A DNA stretch of 64,000 bases from Taenia hydatigena. Its lineage: Eukaryota > Platyhelminthes > Cestoda > Cyclophyllidea > Taeniidae. The notes under the pieces are model-generated. The model saw only the letters and a program-made list of their open reading frames with translations, did no database searches and was not told the DNA's origin. The stretch covers positions 8,317,576 to 8,381,575 of the forward strand of contig JADWOT020000010.1 in NCBI GenBank assembly GCA_036345935.2, in the 5' to 3' direction. The position numbers and the translations under genes were made by a program. Below, piece by piece: positions 47,393 through 58,840 of this stretch (position 1 is the first letter of the stretch; the number at the start of each line of letters is the position of its first letter).

Positions 47393-47611
47393 ATGCACAG
47401 TGACTTGTCTTTTCCCTCCTACAATCTCATCACATCCGCATTCTCCTCTTATCATTCCTCATTCTCCTTATCTAGCTCTACCTTTGCCTCCACTTCTACA
47501 TCGACTTCCTCCGTGGTCGTTCCTGGCGTGGTTGTCAGCTTTCTCTCTGGCAGTGGCGTTACTGTAGTTAGCACTGACTACATGAGAATGTTGGACTCCA
47601 TCTGGAAGAGT
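47393..47611 (+). other. Possible exon ending at a GTAAGTG donor
   Basis: A serine/threonine-rich + frame (low complexity) ending TDYMRMLDSIWKSG directly at AGTG/GTAAGTG. Acceptor-like GTTGTCAG and TCTGGCAG sites lie 40-75 bases before the donor, so the true exon could be the short C-terminal part only. Not identified. Confidence 0.25.
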
Positions 47612-49013
47612 GGTAAGTGCCACCATTTCGTCTGCTCATGCATGTCTGGTTAGTGGCTCGTTGTAGCCAGAAAGTCAGATAAGTCACAATTCAGCTCATC
47701 GTTCTTCATTAATTTAATTCCATTGTCGCTGCTGTGAACTGGTCCCTGTTGACTTTTGTGGCTAGCGTCCCTCCAACCGCCGCAAGTAAGACCCCAATAA
47801 GGGTAAATGTACAGGTTTTCAAGCGTGAGTAGAAGGAACTGAATGAAGACTGCAGATTTCAGAGAGGGTGGAGGAGGTACTTACCGAAGTGTTCGGTGAC
47901 ATCTTTGGGAAACGATGGTGTTGACGTGATTGCAGGCGGAGTCAGAGGAAAAGGAGGAAGCGGAGACAAAGGGGGAGGTGAGAGCCGACGGCGAAGGTCT
48001 AACCAATGTAGTATGTCTCCATATTAGCGCTAGTTGTGGTCGCCTCAACCTCAAAGACATCCAGAGAGAAGGAGTGCTTAGTTTATGTATGCACCACAAT
48101 TGCTGTAAATGACAATGCAGGTGAGTCAAAGCAATTCCACTTGCACATCAGCAGGTCACACTGTGCAAACTGGCACTCTCGAAGTTAGCGATTTCTGTGG
48201 AAACACGGGAAATTGAAGAGTCGGCGGACAACTGCACAGCATTACGGCATTTTTAGATGTGCGAATAAATTATTGGTGATTCAACTTGGTTTATCGATGA
48301 GTCTGTCAATAAAGGGTGCTGCGTGTGGTCGCAGCAGTTGTGGGTGTTATGTGCATTTGCAGGCGTAAAGTGTTAGATAGCCTGTGGCGAGGCGGTGGTT
48401 GGAAGGAAGCAAGTGTAACAGAGATTTCCGGCCATGTCATATGAGGGTCATCTTAGCAACGTTAAATTTACTAATGGGCTAGAAGGGAGAAGAAGGGATA
48501 ACTGGCTAATGGGATTAATGATCAGACTGATTGAGTCAAATTTAACCCAATCCGACGTTAAACCTTTAAAGCTCTAACGTGAGATCAGAAAAAATAAGTG
48601 AATGTGCTTATGCAGCGGTAACTACATAGCCTATACGAAGTTTATACTAATCAAAGCATGAGAAGGGCCTAGCACCCAAGCAAATGTGTCACGAGGCATG
48701 TTGGATTCACAGAGTTGATGAAATTCTCAAGCCCAATTTATGCTGTTATTATAAACTACAACCCACATGATTCTTTTAATCCATGCACTCCTGCAGTGCT
48801 TCAACACTGAACTGATTAATGCAGACCTCGTATAGCTAAGCTCTTTATGAGTACCCGAATCGCCTCAATATCAGCCTACAAACGCACAGCTGATACACCT
48901 GAGTGAAACGATCAATTACTAGCTGCAGTGATTTCTCGTTTACGATATTTTCTTCTCCTAATTTGTCATATCTATATCAAATGAATCAGGCTGTAGCCAC
49001 ACATATCTTGCAT
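47612..49013. other. No gene identified; isolated donor-like site on minus at 47.88 kb
   Basis: CTTCG/GTAAGTACC on the minus strand near 47886 follows an acceptor-like TTTCCCAAAG only 18 bases upstream. The remaining frames of 60-82 codons oppose one another and lack domains. Confidence 0.4.
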
Positions 49014-49223
49014 TCACCCCGCCAGTGTAAATAACACGGAACCTATATTTTCTTGAAGATCATCATTGGCGCTAATTGTTAGTCTTGAGCTCAGCCGATA
49101 CCCTTTGAAATGGGATAACTTCACCCACGGAAACAGTCCAATCATATAATTGAAGCAGCATATTGGGCTTATTTCCGGATGGTCGGCAGATGAATATCCG
49201 ACTTCTGACTCATGGAATAACAA
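49014..49223 (-). other. Possible Ig-like exon
   Basis: The minus frame reads ICCFNYMIGLFPWVKLSHFK, then GYRLSSRLTISANDDLQ and a hydrophobic end GSVLFTLAG. A cysteine followed about 10 residues later by tryptophan and then S-S-R-L-T-I is the order of strands B, C and E in immunoglobulin-like domains. The second cysteine is missing. An acceptor-like GAGTCAG is present upstream. Weak support. Confidence 0.3.
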
Positions 49224-51411
49224 ATAGGGGGCAAGTCCTTCTACCCTTTATCTTTTTATCTTTACCAAAATTTGTGGGCAAGCTAGCACAGTAGGTAGCT
49301 GAGAGGCCAACTGTTAAATCCGTTTGTTCGAGTGCTCTCATCAACATCACGAGCCCTGATCATTGACCAATGCTCTTCGACGCGGACAGGAAGCTGACAT
49401 CCCACCATCACTTCACCAAATCTACCTCTGCTTTTGCCGCAAGACATCATGACGCTAGTTTATCCCGCCTACTGCCGACACTATAGGCGCCATAGGCAAA
49501 TGCTATGAATGATTCGCTACATATCCTGTACGCATTTGACCTTCAACACTTGCGTGCTCTTGTTGCATTTTGGAGGGGCGGCTGAGCCCTCAATCACTAG
49601 GCGCTATTACGTGTACGCAATATTTTACTTCAATGTGAGTAGAGTGTCCAACTATTTTTGCAAATTGGAAATATAAAAATCAGATTCCTCGTTTCTTTGA
49701 AGATCGACTAGTGTAAGAGTACCTGGTGACAACTTTGGCACTTTATGGTGCTACAGGGAAGGCAACTCTTTGTTCAACTTCACTTGCTGCAAGGGATAGG
49801 TGGCGAAGTCACCAGTCATGCAAAGCGTCCAGAAGGTTCCTATAAGTTGCATAAAACCACAAACTTTGCAAGCCGTCTGGTATACAGTTAATAAAAGGAT
49901 GACCAGAATGCAGTTACAGTATTTTCTTTCGACAGCGGCATAGCAATCAGTTTTCATTGCTTTATGCAGTTTTATGGTTAAGCCTATAAAACAAGTGATT
50001 TTCTCTACACCATGAAATCACTTTAGATCCCGCTTATTGATTTTGTTTCCACAAGCATTGCCAATGCCACGAAACTGTTTGCTTTGCCATAAAATCTAAT
50101 AAAAGTGTTTTGAGGGGTAGGAAGAAATATGGTTTGTTGCGATGTTTCGCCATTTACAAGTCAAAAGTACAACCGTAATTCTTCCGTCTTCACTTGCAGA
50201 CAGCGCTTCACCGCATGTCCTGCACAGTATTGGGGTGATGAAGATAGCGCATGCTAGAGAAAATATCATAGGTTGATCCATTGAGTCATTGTCCCAAGAT
50301 TAGTGAGCGAGGTACAACCATCAGTACTGAGTGGTATGAGGATCGGAACAGCTTGATTGCACCAACGGCGACGAGGAGGTGCGTAGAAGTACTGCCGATG
50401 CATTGCATTTACACGTGCTGTCAGATGTCAGTGGATTGGATGTTGGAATGAAACCATTCCACATATTAGAGTGGTTCATTTGGCCTTTCATGCGAGAAGA
50501 AGCGGGCTCATTTTTACAGCCAAACGCGAACTGAGGAATATACTGCATACTAGTTTGATCCCTGAATGGATGGAGAATGTCCAAGATATTCTTGATTCGA
50601 ATAATTATGCGCCATCACGTTAGCAGAAGGAGGTCAATCTGAGCCCGCCACACCATCTGCAGTGGGAGGAATAAATTTGGAGCGCCTTTAGAGCATGATC
50701 TTTGTTTTTCCTTTCTATGCTAGAGATTGTAAAAGATTAATCGACACATCGACGAAACGTGAGGCTTGAGGTTTGTGGCTATCACAGGGTAACAATTACA
50801 CTCAAGTCCACTACAAGTGCTTTATTCACGATCTGCTGACCGTCAGTGTAAAATCGCCTGCTTGGCAGTGGCAGCTGCAGTGTTAATGCGGTGACAGTCC
50901 AATCAATGTGCTCACGAGCAAAAGCAAACAACATGGGTTTGATCAAAGCCATTTGACAACTGGGAGAATATCGCATCAAGTGGGAGACAAGAGGAGAAGA
51001 TTATTATGGGGACAATTTGAGGTAGAGAGATTTGGTAACGACCACAACCACTTTACTTGGTAGGCAGAACAAAACAAACAAAAGTTACCTGCCACTTCTT
51101 CAAAATAACCCAGTCACAGTATTGACCTCTCAAGTTGAGTGAACAATGGTTAACCAAGGGACAAAGATTTCGTCGCATGCATTAGTGTGCGCCCTGTGAG
51201 TGTGAGTGGGTACAGACTTGTGGATGAAGGCATGGAATGCGGCGTTTTCGCCTATAATGAGGGGATAGCTTAAGGGTTGCGGCAAAGGGGACAAAGGATG
51301 CCTTCAGTGTTTTGGAAGAGAATGAAAAGGGGTACAACCTTTAAAAGGTTGAGCGACTCACTACGATGATTGATATGCCTAGAAAGTGGAAATGGAAATA
51401 TACCTCGAGAT
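49224..51411. other. No gene identified
   Basis: Unique sequence up to the assembly gap. Minus frames of 60-87 codons (49957-49751, 50584-50321, 50979-50782) have no domain or splice support. Confidence 0.5.
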
Positions 51412-51447
51412 NNNNNNNNNNNNNNNNNNNNNNNNNNNNNNNNNNNN
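51412..51447. other. Assembly gap (36 N)
   Basis: A run of undefined bases. Unique sequence on the left meets repeat E on the right exactly here, so the left boundary of E copy 2 is hidden and its junction is not reliable. Confidence 0.95.
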
Positions 51448-51449
51448 GC

Positions 51450-51674
51450 CGCAATAGCTTATACGCTCACGATGGCGAAATTTGCAGATTGAATAATATC
51501 ACTTTTGACAGATTGAAAAGCGACGCACGATACTCATTGACTGCGCCTGCACATGCCAATGGCACGTCTAGAATAATCTACACCAATTACATTGTTTCAC
51601 TGGCCGTAGATAAGCCAGCAAGTGCGACCATGATGCCTAGCTCCATATCGAGTGATGATATGTGCAGACTGAAA
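51450..51674 (+). pseudogene. FN3-like remnant at the left end of E copy 2
   Basis: The reading NSLYAHDGEICRLNNITFDR, then LKSDARYSLTAPAHANGTSR, then IIYTNYIVSLAVDKPAS runs to the same stop used in copy 1. N-I-T-F-x-x-L-K-S-D-A-R-Y-S-L-T-A-x-A-x-A-N-G-T-S matches FN3 strands E, F and G. The upstream part is cut by the gap. Of all FN3-like pieces on + this is the clearest. A function in cell-surface adhesion or a receptor ectodomain would be inference. Confidence 0.45.
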
Positions 51675-53650
51675 TAAATGTCAGAATCACACCTTAATGT
51701 CGCTCCTCCCACTTCCCTTGGGATTAAGCACGTGGCTACGGTGATCGTTAGCGTGATGAAACAAAGCAGTAGTGTGGCTTTATCTTGCCAGTCACAGTCC
51801 CTATCGAAGGGACCGATGGAACCTGATGCAGTGCCATGTGAGGTGAAGTTTGCCTCATCTGGTTACATTTGCAGTACCAAGTTAATTTTGCACAGTCAAA
51901 CAGAAGTTTATTAAGTTTGGGCTGCAGCACGTTTCTAAACTAACCGGGGCTTTAGGTTTTGTCTCACTGGATTTTTGTGCCAATAAACGAAAACCGAGTT
52001 AACAAAAACTTGCTTGCAACTTACGAATTCCAGTGAAGCATTTGCGCTTCATCCCAGCTCTTCCGAACAATTGGTTCCATACATTGGCTAGGCAGAGGTA
52101 TCCAGGAAGGCACCTTGAACTGCCATTGTAATGTAGGCTTCACAGCGAAAGGAATGCCAACAGAAATGGCACGAATGCATGTGATCTTACACTATCTATC
52201 ACGTTAAACATTCTACACAGCATTCTGTACAGCAAAATTGTGCCTCTGGGACCTTTCCAATGGACTTCTGAGTGTTACGAAAAGGATACAATTAGGAGCA
52301 GTTTTTGTGCGATTGCAAAATAAGGGGGAGGAGCAGAGCACATTGGATTTAATCCTATGCAGGAGGCACACACTCTCAAATGTGTCGCAGCGAAGTGGCT
52401 GAGAAGTGAGTCAATTGGCGCAAAACACAAACAGTATGCACTGTGGCCCATGCTCCTTCAATAGTTCGAATGAGTGTGTTAGTGTCAAATCTTTCCACTC
52501 CTAAGTATCGTGCAGTGGCGGGTAAGTTTAAACTCCGTTGCCATCAAAATTCCACAGCATCTGCATCATTACTACAGGCATCGACACGAGTCACCAATAT
52601 TTGAGAAACGCTTTTTCTCTATCAGTTTCTGCCCCATAGGAATTTGAATCCACGTGTGTCAGAGCGTTTGCGTGCACCCTCTTCTAAACCAACGGTTAAA
52701 AAATTGCTAATTTTTTATAATTTTGAATAAGATACGGTTATACGTGTGAATTCATAAAGCAATGTTCTATTTTTCTACTCACCTCGTCACGGTGAACAAT
52801 GAGTGGTTTAAACTGGTTTTAAAAGCCTGTCTCAACCTCTCCTGATTTGCATGTAATGCAAGAGCTACAAGTACCACCGCCTACGATTCCTAGCAAAAAT
52901 AATATCCAAGTTTATCACAATTTCCGCCTAACTTTACAGTCATACTAAACTCTTGTGTGATGTCTTACCAGAGGACCTACATGAGTCGAATTATTCAGAA
53001 AATAAACTGTGCAATAAGGCTTACTCTCCTTTAAAGATGGGGGTAGGCAGCATTGCCAATCTCGTCTGAGCGTTTCTTATCATTTGTCAACAAAATACTC
53101 TAAGAAGGAGTCCAGGCAAAGACGCTTAAACAACAGGTGTATCTGATTTGCTATGTGGTCAGTTAGCAGCTTGCTGTGTTGCCTCGGATAACCTATTGAG
53201 ATGCATTAAAATAATGAAGTACAGACTGAACTTTGTGTGGAACCTCATTTCGGATGGTGGGAGGAAGCAATACGCCAGCATTTCTATCTGTGTGAGAGAG
53301 CTAGCCATCGCAATTTGATTGCCTGATTTCATTTATTTCACTTAAGTGAGATGATGTATAGCCTGCCTCGCAAGTCAGTGCGCAAAATGAGAGCAAGAAG
53401 GTGTAGATAAAGTCAATGGTCCGTTCACATGCCAGAAATCCTCCGCTGTAGAGATGGTCATTAGAAGCTAAGCCCCAACTGAGGATTCAAGGCATGAGAA
53501 GTGATGAGGTGAAGTCGCAATGAGGGACATTGGCATGTGACCCGCCGCATATTCACTAAGCGCGCTGTTGTGCTCAGACAATCTGACGCAGGAAAACACC
53601 ACCATCACATGCTAGAGATGGGGTGAAGTTAAAATTTTCCAAATTATCCA

Positions 53651-54022
53651 TTGTTGCATACTTCAGCTAAAGGGCTTACACAGAAATGCCGAATGGTAGT
53701 GAGAACGCGTAGGTGGGTGTCACAGGAGAGGTTTACACTTCCATGGAATTTGACATTGCACAATAGCTGCACTTATCGTAGAGTCTCTTCCACGAATTGC
53801 CTGTCACGATGCATACAGTGCGGAATGTCTAACTCGACCTCATCTGTAGCAAATCAAGTCATATTTGTGCAAAGTAGCTCAAAACAGAGGAGCCGAGTTG
53901 CCTCTCATTTGAGTGCACTACATGACTACCATTTCACCCGTCTAACACTGCAAATTTTGACCAGGTTGTTGCATTACGCTGCAAGTACTTTGAAAGCAAA
54001 TGCTTCGGACGCAATAGAATAG
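53651..54022 (+). other. 123-codon frame in E copy 2, not kept in copy 1
   Basis: Open here but broken by stops in E copy 1 (20470-20840) and in the inverted copy. No domain. Probably chance. Confidence 0.2.
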
Positions 54023-54922
54023 ATAAAGTTGACACAACATTGCGCAGCTAACCATCAAACACCCATTTCGAACGAATCTGATCCAAACAGCAAGCCACTT
54101 AAATAAGTACCTTGCCTTCGTCAGTTTAATGTTCAAAATTATCCGGGTAATATTCTATTTAATTTACCTTGCAATGGAGGCAAGACACAAGTCACCATTT
54201 CCTGATTTGCAGTTTAGGTCTCCATTCAAAGGAAATTAACATCGAATTTACCGCAAATGAGACGTGAAAAAGCTACAATCAAAGTCGATAAATGAATGCT
54301 AGAGAGAAGCCCCGGTGGTAATAATTGGAGTCGTTCCTTCCTTACTCACCACCACGCTTTACAGCTTTTGTCTTCGATCGTGATTAGACCATTAGTCCTA
54401 TTTTTGCCAGTGCATTATTTACACGATGGTAGAACGACAACATGACTCTCACTAAAGAGGGACAAAGTTCACAGTTGTGGAGCTATGAGCTGTTGGATTT
54501 TCGGACGGGCCATTAAGAGTGGCGAATTATCGGTGCAAAACCAAACGGTTAACGAAAAATGCCTCGCTAAACATGTTTACTCTGGGCATTGCTTGTGTTC
54601 AACACAATCTTTTGACGCATTGTCGACTGCAGCTGACAAGTGTATGGTAAATGGGGAATTTCGGAGCAGACCACACCACCAGAAAAGGCATGTCTGATTT
54701 TATTATCATCTGAGTTATTCAGCATGTGTGTGCATCAATCTACATCGCAACGGGAAATTGGATTCTTCTGCTTAACTTCTAGTTCAACCGAACCTATCAT
54801 GATGCTAGTTATTAGCCGTAATGTTATACTTCGACAGACGAGACTCCAGTGTAATTAGCCAGTGTAGAATAAAATCACCGCTTGCTCTTCTTAGCAAAGT
54901 TCGAAGCCAATTGCAGCTATGT

Positions 54923-55703
54923 CTGCAGTGATCCTTACGCCCTGTGAGACCAGGTACTTACATACTCCTGCCGATGAGCATTGCGGAGCGAGCCACCTTT
55001 TTCAAGTTTGCAGCTCACATGCTCAAATACAGCCTCAGGTGAATCAATCTTCTGCTAAGTACTTATCACAAGTTTCGATACGGAGCATGACAATTCTTTT
55101 TGAATTCATGTAGACCCGATTTTGACAGGGTCCGTGGATGTCATGTGAAGTGGTGTGTAGAATGACCGGCGTTGGCGACTGCGACAACTGTGATCATGCA
55201 TAACAGTTTGTCTGTCTCGTTTAATAGAAGCATGCCAATCGCTGAGACAAATGGCTGGTAGTTTTGTATTCACAAAAGTCAGCTGGAACGGGTGATAAAC
55301 CATAAAGCCTACACGATAAAAACTCAACTTCGGCTTCGAAAACGTCGTATGAGGTGGCAAGGAGCAAAGCCAGTTTATACTGTTTCGTTATTAGCCGCGT
55401 CACCTTCGGGCAGAAGCAGATTTCACTGAATTTTACTGGCACTGTCCACAAATGTGCTCGAATTTAATGGGTACAAAATTTGGGGAGATGCAAGTATTAT
55501 CGTGCCAGATTCTGCCTCGTCCCAAGTACCCGCATAATTTGTAAAATATGCCCTAATTATACCCATTTCAACCATTGAGAGTTGCGCACAACCTCACTAT
55601 TTGTGATGCAGCAAATGAACGTCATGGTCGGAGACCTGCAACTGGGAGACTACGTGCATTGCCAATTACGATTACGACAATGACGCATGTAGTCATGATT
55701 CAC
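54923..55703 (-). mobile_element. Decayed LTR-retrotransposon fragment (RNase H/integrase-like)
   Basis: Present in E copy 2 but missing from the otherwise colinear inverted copy at 32.1-32.6 kb, so it was inserted (or lost there). The minus strand reads KLALLLATSYDVFEAEVEFL, then SCRLYGLSPVPADF. This resembles the end of Ty3/gypsy-type RNase H (L-L-L-x-x-Y-D-x-E-x-E-F, then a degenerate A-D-A-L-S). Further on, SCRSRQRRSFYTPLHMTSTD resembles the integrase zinc-binding tail and the P-x-x-x-L-H-M-D core entry. The frame is broken by at least one stop and one shift. No reverse transcriptase, LTR pair or target duplication is seen. Confidence 0.4.
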
Positions 55704-56088
55704 CTGTTTTTTCTTTAAGTTTATAATACGTGTTTTCAATTTTGTACATATTCTTCATTAATCTTAAACAATTCTTAGTAAGCTTCTTTCATATCTTATC
55801 ATAGTTTTATTATTGTATTACCACCCCTCGAGAACAGATAATAACTTGCCTACGCGCTTGCAAGTTCTGTATTGTGCTGCCTGATTTCGCGTTGCATTCG
55901 CGCGTAAGTCGTGTATCCTGCTACCATCTTTGAGTGAGTAGCAGATCTAAAAGGCGGAAATAAATTACTGCGATCTACACGAAACTGTACACTTTCCCTC
56001 TCCTGATTTCATCTAACAAATTTTTATAAGCTTTAGTTAACCTGCGGAGAGTTGGGCATCCATGCAGCAACAGCTTGATCGACGAAGC
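55704..56088 (+). repeat. AATAAA-containing segment between E and F (inverted copy at 32165-32560)
   Basis: Shared with the inverted 32-kb block and partly with 15232-15316. It has features a 3' LTR portion might have: an AAATAAATTA polyadenylation-type signal followed by a pyrimidine-rich CTTTCCCTCTCCTG. No second direct copy flanks an internal region, so LTR status is unproven. Confidence 0.4.
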
Positions 56089-56518
56089 AGGAGTCGGATG
56101 ATCAGCCAGTTATCCGGTCAGCTGACTGGATAGTCAGGATGCCAGACAAACATCCGTGTAAGCAAGCCAGTGGGCAGTAATTCAGTTGAGAACGGTTGAT
56201 TACAATCGCTAAACAAACTAAAACGCTTTATATTGCTGCACATCCCACTGAAATACTTATTTAAAGATTAATTTGTGGGTGTCTAAACAAACTACATGGA
56301 AGAATAATTTGTAGTTACCATTCTGATGGTGACGGGAAATGCAAACAAATTGTACAAATTAAGAGCACTGGATATGAATGTTCATAGTAAATTAAAGCAG
56401 CATGGGCCAAGCAACTCGACGCCTTGTTGAATTAAATCCAAGCAGATAATTCTTTCTTTGCATTTCGGGATAAATTTATGGGCACCTTTTCTAATAACCA
56501 AGATATTGCTCAATCTGC

Positions 56519-57094
56519 TTACAAACGAGTAATACCAGACACGACTTCCTCCTGATGACAGGGACTACCCCAAAATGCACCACTCAATGTGCGTTTGACC
56601 TTTCCACTCGCATGATGTCCACTGGTTTTGCATTTGAAGCAACCGCAGCCAACATCACAATGACTGTGCCGGTAGACACTTTTCACGCAATCACTGTCTA
56701 TGCTTACCGGAAATACCTGTTCAAAATTATCAATGTGTTCCTTTAAAATTGACTCCCATAGTTCATATTTAGGAATTATATGAAAACTGCCTCGCATCAC
56801 TTCACTCACCGATTGTCCACGACACCTGAAATGCATTATCCCTGCTGGAACTGACAGAGCATCAACATCCTTGGAGGCCCACAACACTGGATCTTTTCCG
56901 TTTTTACTGGAAAGTATGCATTCCTGTTTACACAACCGAAAAATAGGAGCAGTGAAAAGAGGGGCAAATAAGAACATGAAAGGATTGGAAAGTGCAAGTG
57001 CCGGAGGAAAGGGATGCTCATTTAACACGAAAAGCATTGCAGGGTTGCAGTTATTCCCTAAACGACCAATCTGTGTGCCATGGGAGATGGCCAT
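56519..57094 (-). other. 191-codon minus-strand frame, the longest in the window
   Basis: Contains ALFAPLFTAPIFRLC and later KEHIDNFEQVFPVSID and CDVGCGCFKCKTSG. The equivalent frames in F copies 1 and 2 contain stops, so it is not conserved. A splice-donor consensus inside it (CAATCG/GTGAGTG, with GTAAGTG in copy 1 and GCAAGTG in copy 2) is conserved in position. It is antisense to the FN3-like + frame. No domain is recognised. Confidence 0.25.
56555..56746 (+). pseudogene. FN3-like remnant in repeat F, copy 3
   Basis: TPKCTTQCAFDLSTRMMSTG, then FAFEATAANITMTV, then PVDTFHAITVYAYRKYLFKI. P-x-D-T-F-x-x-I-T-V-Y-A-Y is the expected form of FN3 strand F. Frame and order are as in copies 1 and 2. 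It ends shortly after the strand with no donor. Confidence 0.4.
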
Positions 57095-57378
57095 TACACA
57101 CTAAAATAAATCTCCATTTATTTGTCGAATTTGACTGCAACTTCTCTCCTGTTATAGTCGTCACGAATCTAATGTTAGTCTCTTCTAAACGGAGGCCGAG
57201 TTCGAGAAATTGAAAATGGCAAATGGAGCCCAGGCCAGTTGCAACACAAATATGACTTACTCCATCGCTTCAAGTGTTACCCTGACAAAGACGAAAAGCA
57301 CGACGAATTGGGTTGCTTTTTAATCAAGTGATGTCCTGTACATATCAGCAGTTTTTGCAATGTTTGGCCAGTCGCTGC

Positions 57379-57420
57379 GCAATCTTGCTTCAAATGTTTC
57401 CATTTTGCACAGTTTGGGCA
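57379..57420 (-). other. CCHC zinc-knuckle-like pattern
   Basis: The minus strand reads CPNCAKWKHLKQDC, exactly C-x2-C-x4-H-x4-C with the N-C and D-C pairs common in retroviral-type Gag knuckles. In F copies 1 (1687-1646) and 2 (16669-16628) the histidine codon is a TAA and the second residue differs. A single knuckle can arise by chance in a window this size, and no protease or reverse transcriptase follows. Confidence 0.3.
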
Positions 57421-58080
57421 TCGATTTTGAGAAATTATGCTGACTAGTGTAAATACCTCACCTGAATTCATAGTGCAAATCGGAGGGGCTGATTACTTTA
57501 TGTGACGCATTCAATTAGGAGGCAAATCGGCTCCTTCGAAATAATAATGTCCACGCTTACGAGACTTCACCCGGATTGGTCAATGCAGCTACTCCTTCAA
57601 CCGGATCTATCATAGTCGCAGGAATGGTAACTATGAGAATTGTTGAAGAAACAACAACACATCTAGCCACGAAGCTCACCTCTGCTCATTTGGTGTAGGC
57701 GAGAGATAAATGAATACACAAGATTACTTTTATTCGTAAACCACACCAGATCATGCTATAAAGCTTCTGCAGTAAACAAGGACGCCAGCGTAATTTGCAA
57801 TGGTGCGTGGTCCTTCACAAAGCCACGAAGCTCAGCTATTTTGCAATTTAAAAACAAAAAGTGTGGCAATGATTTACTACAAGATGTATGCATTTCCATG
57901 AATGCATTTTGTAAGATCCAGTAACAGTATATCTTGCATCACCTTGCATCAAAGCATTGGACGAAATTGTAGTTTGTGTCTTCGCCCATATTTTAATCTG
58001 TTCCAGTAAAGTAGGGAAACACACCTCCGCACGCCAACCAATCCACATTGTCAGAGGGCCGCTTCAAAGCACTTATGTAC

Positions 58081-58840
58081 CTTGATCCGCGATGCTGAGG
58101 CTAAATTAACAATGGCCAACAACATGTGCAACGTCTGGAGAAATATGTGTTAAGAAGTTAGTGAGACACAAAAGACATCACATCAACTCAGATGCTGGAA
58201 CTCACACTTACCTGAGCGTAGTCCAACCCCACATTCTACGTACTTTATCAAATGCTACATAACAGACGTGCATAATCCTATCAACTCTAATGCCTAACCC
58301 GGTATCGACACCGAAAATGGAATGCTGCTTGGTAGTATGTCCTTCATCCTAAGCACCTACGGCCTATCCACCTAAATTCCAGTCGTTATTAGAATCGAGC
58401 AGGAGACAGCACTGGCACAGATAATGTACTAAATATGAGCAAGTAGCCTTCAAATTGGCAAATTAAGCTAATCATCAACGAGTGAGCATTCACTTTGCTC
58501 GAGGAGTTTTCAATCTAAACTGATGGCCATAATAAGTAGACCTTACTTTAAAAATGGATATTTTATTTTATCTACACAAAAACATAAATTGTTTATTTCC
58601 AAGAAGCATGTTGTCAACAAGGAATTAAATGCATTGGAATCGGTGGAATATCAAAATACGAAAATACCTTAAGTATTGTGCAGAAGATTTCAGTGAACAC
58701 AGAAATAATCACACGATGTGTCGCGAGTAGCAAGCGCAAAGGCAGAAGACTGCCGATGCACAAATGAACAACCGCAAACAGTGCAGCCTGTGTCACACAA
58801 CATGCGGTGGTGGTTAAATCAGTAAGCGAAAAATTGTAGC
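58081..58840 (+). repeat. Repeat B, copy 4
   Basis: Closest to copy 1. The exon-like segment on minus (58348-58212) is open with the donor GTAAGTG. The left 90 bases are an inverted fragment of repeat A. It passes directly into repeat C copy 3. Confidence 0.8.
58212..58348 (-). pseudogene. Exon-like 137-base segment in repeat B, copy 4
   Basis: DEGHTTKQHSIFGVDTG to DKVRRMWGWTTLR plus two bases, with CTTAG in front and CAG/GTAAGTG behind. Same length and phase as copies 1 and 3. Confidence 0.35.

Larger units (their letters stand above)
51448..54860 (+). repeat. Repeat E, copy 2
   Basis: Colinear with 18267-21570. It carries the better FN3-like remnant at its left end. The right end continues through a short segment into the retroelement-like piece at 54923-55703, which the inverted copy 3 lacks. 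Confidence 0.85.
56089..58080 (+). repeat. Repeat F, copy 3 (diverged)
   Basis: Colinear with copies 1 and 2 but more diverged and somewhat shorter. It includes the FN3-like + frame 56555-56746, a 191-codon minus frame 57094-56519 and the zinc-knuckle-like pattern on minus at 57420-57379. Confidence 0.8.
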
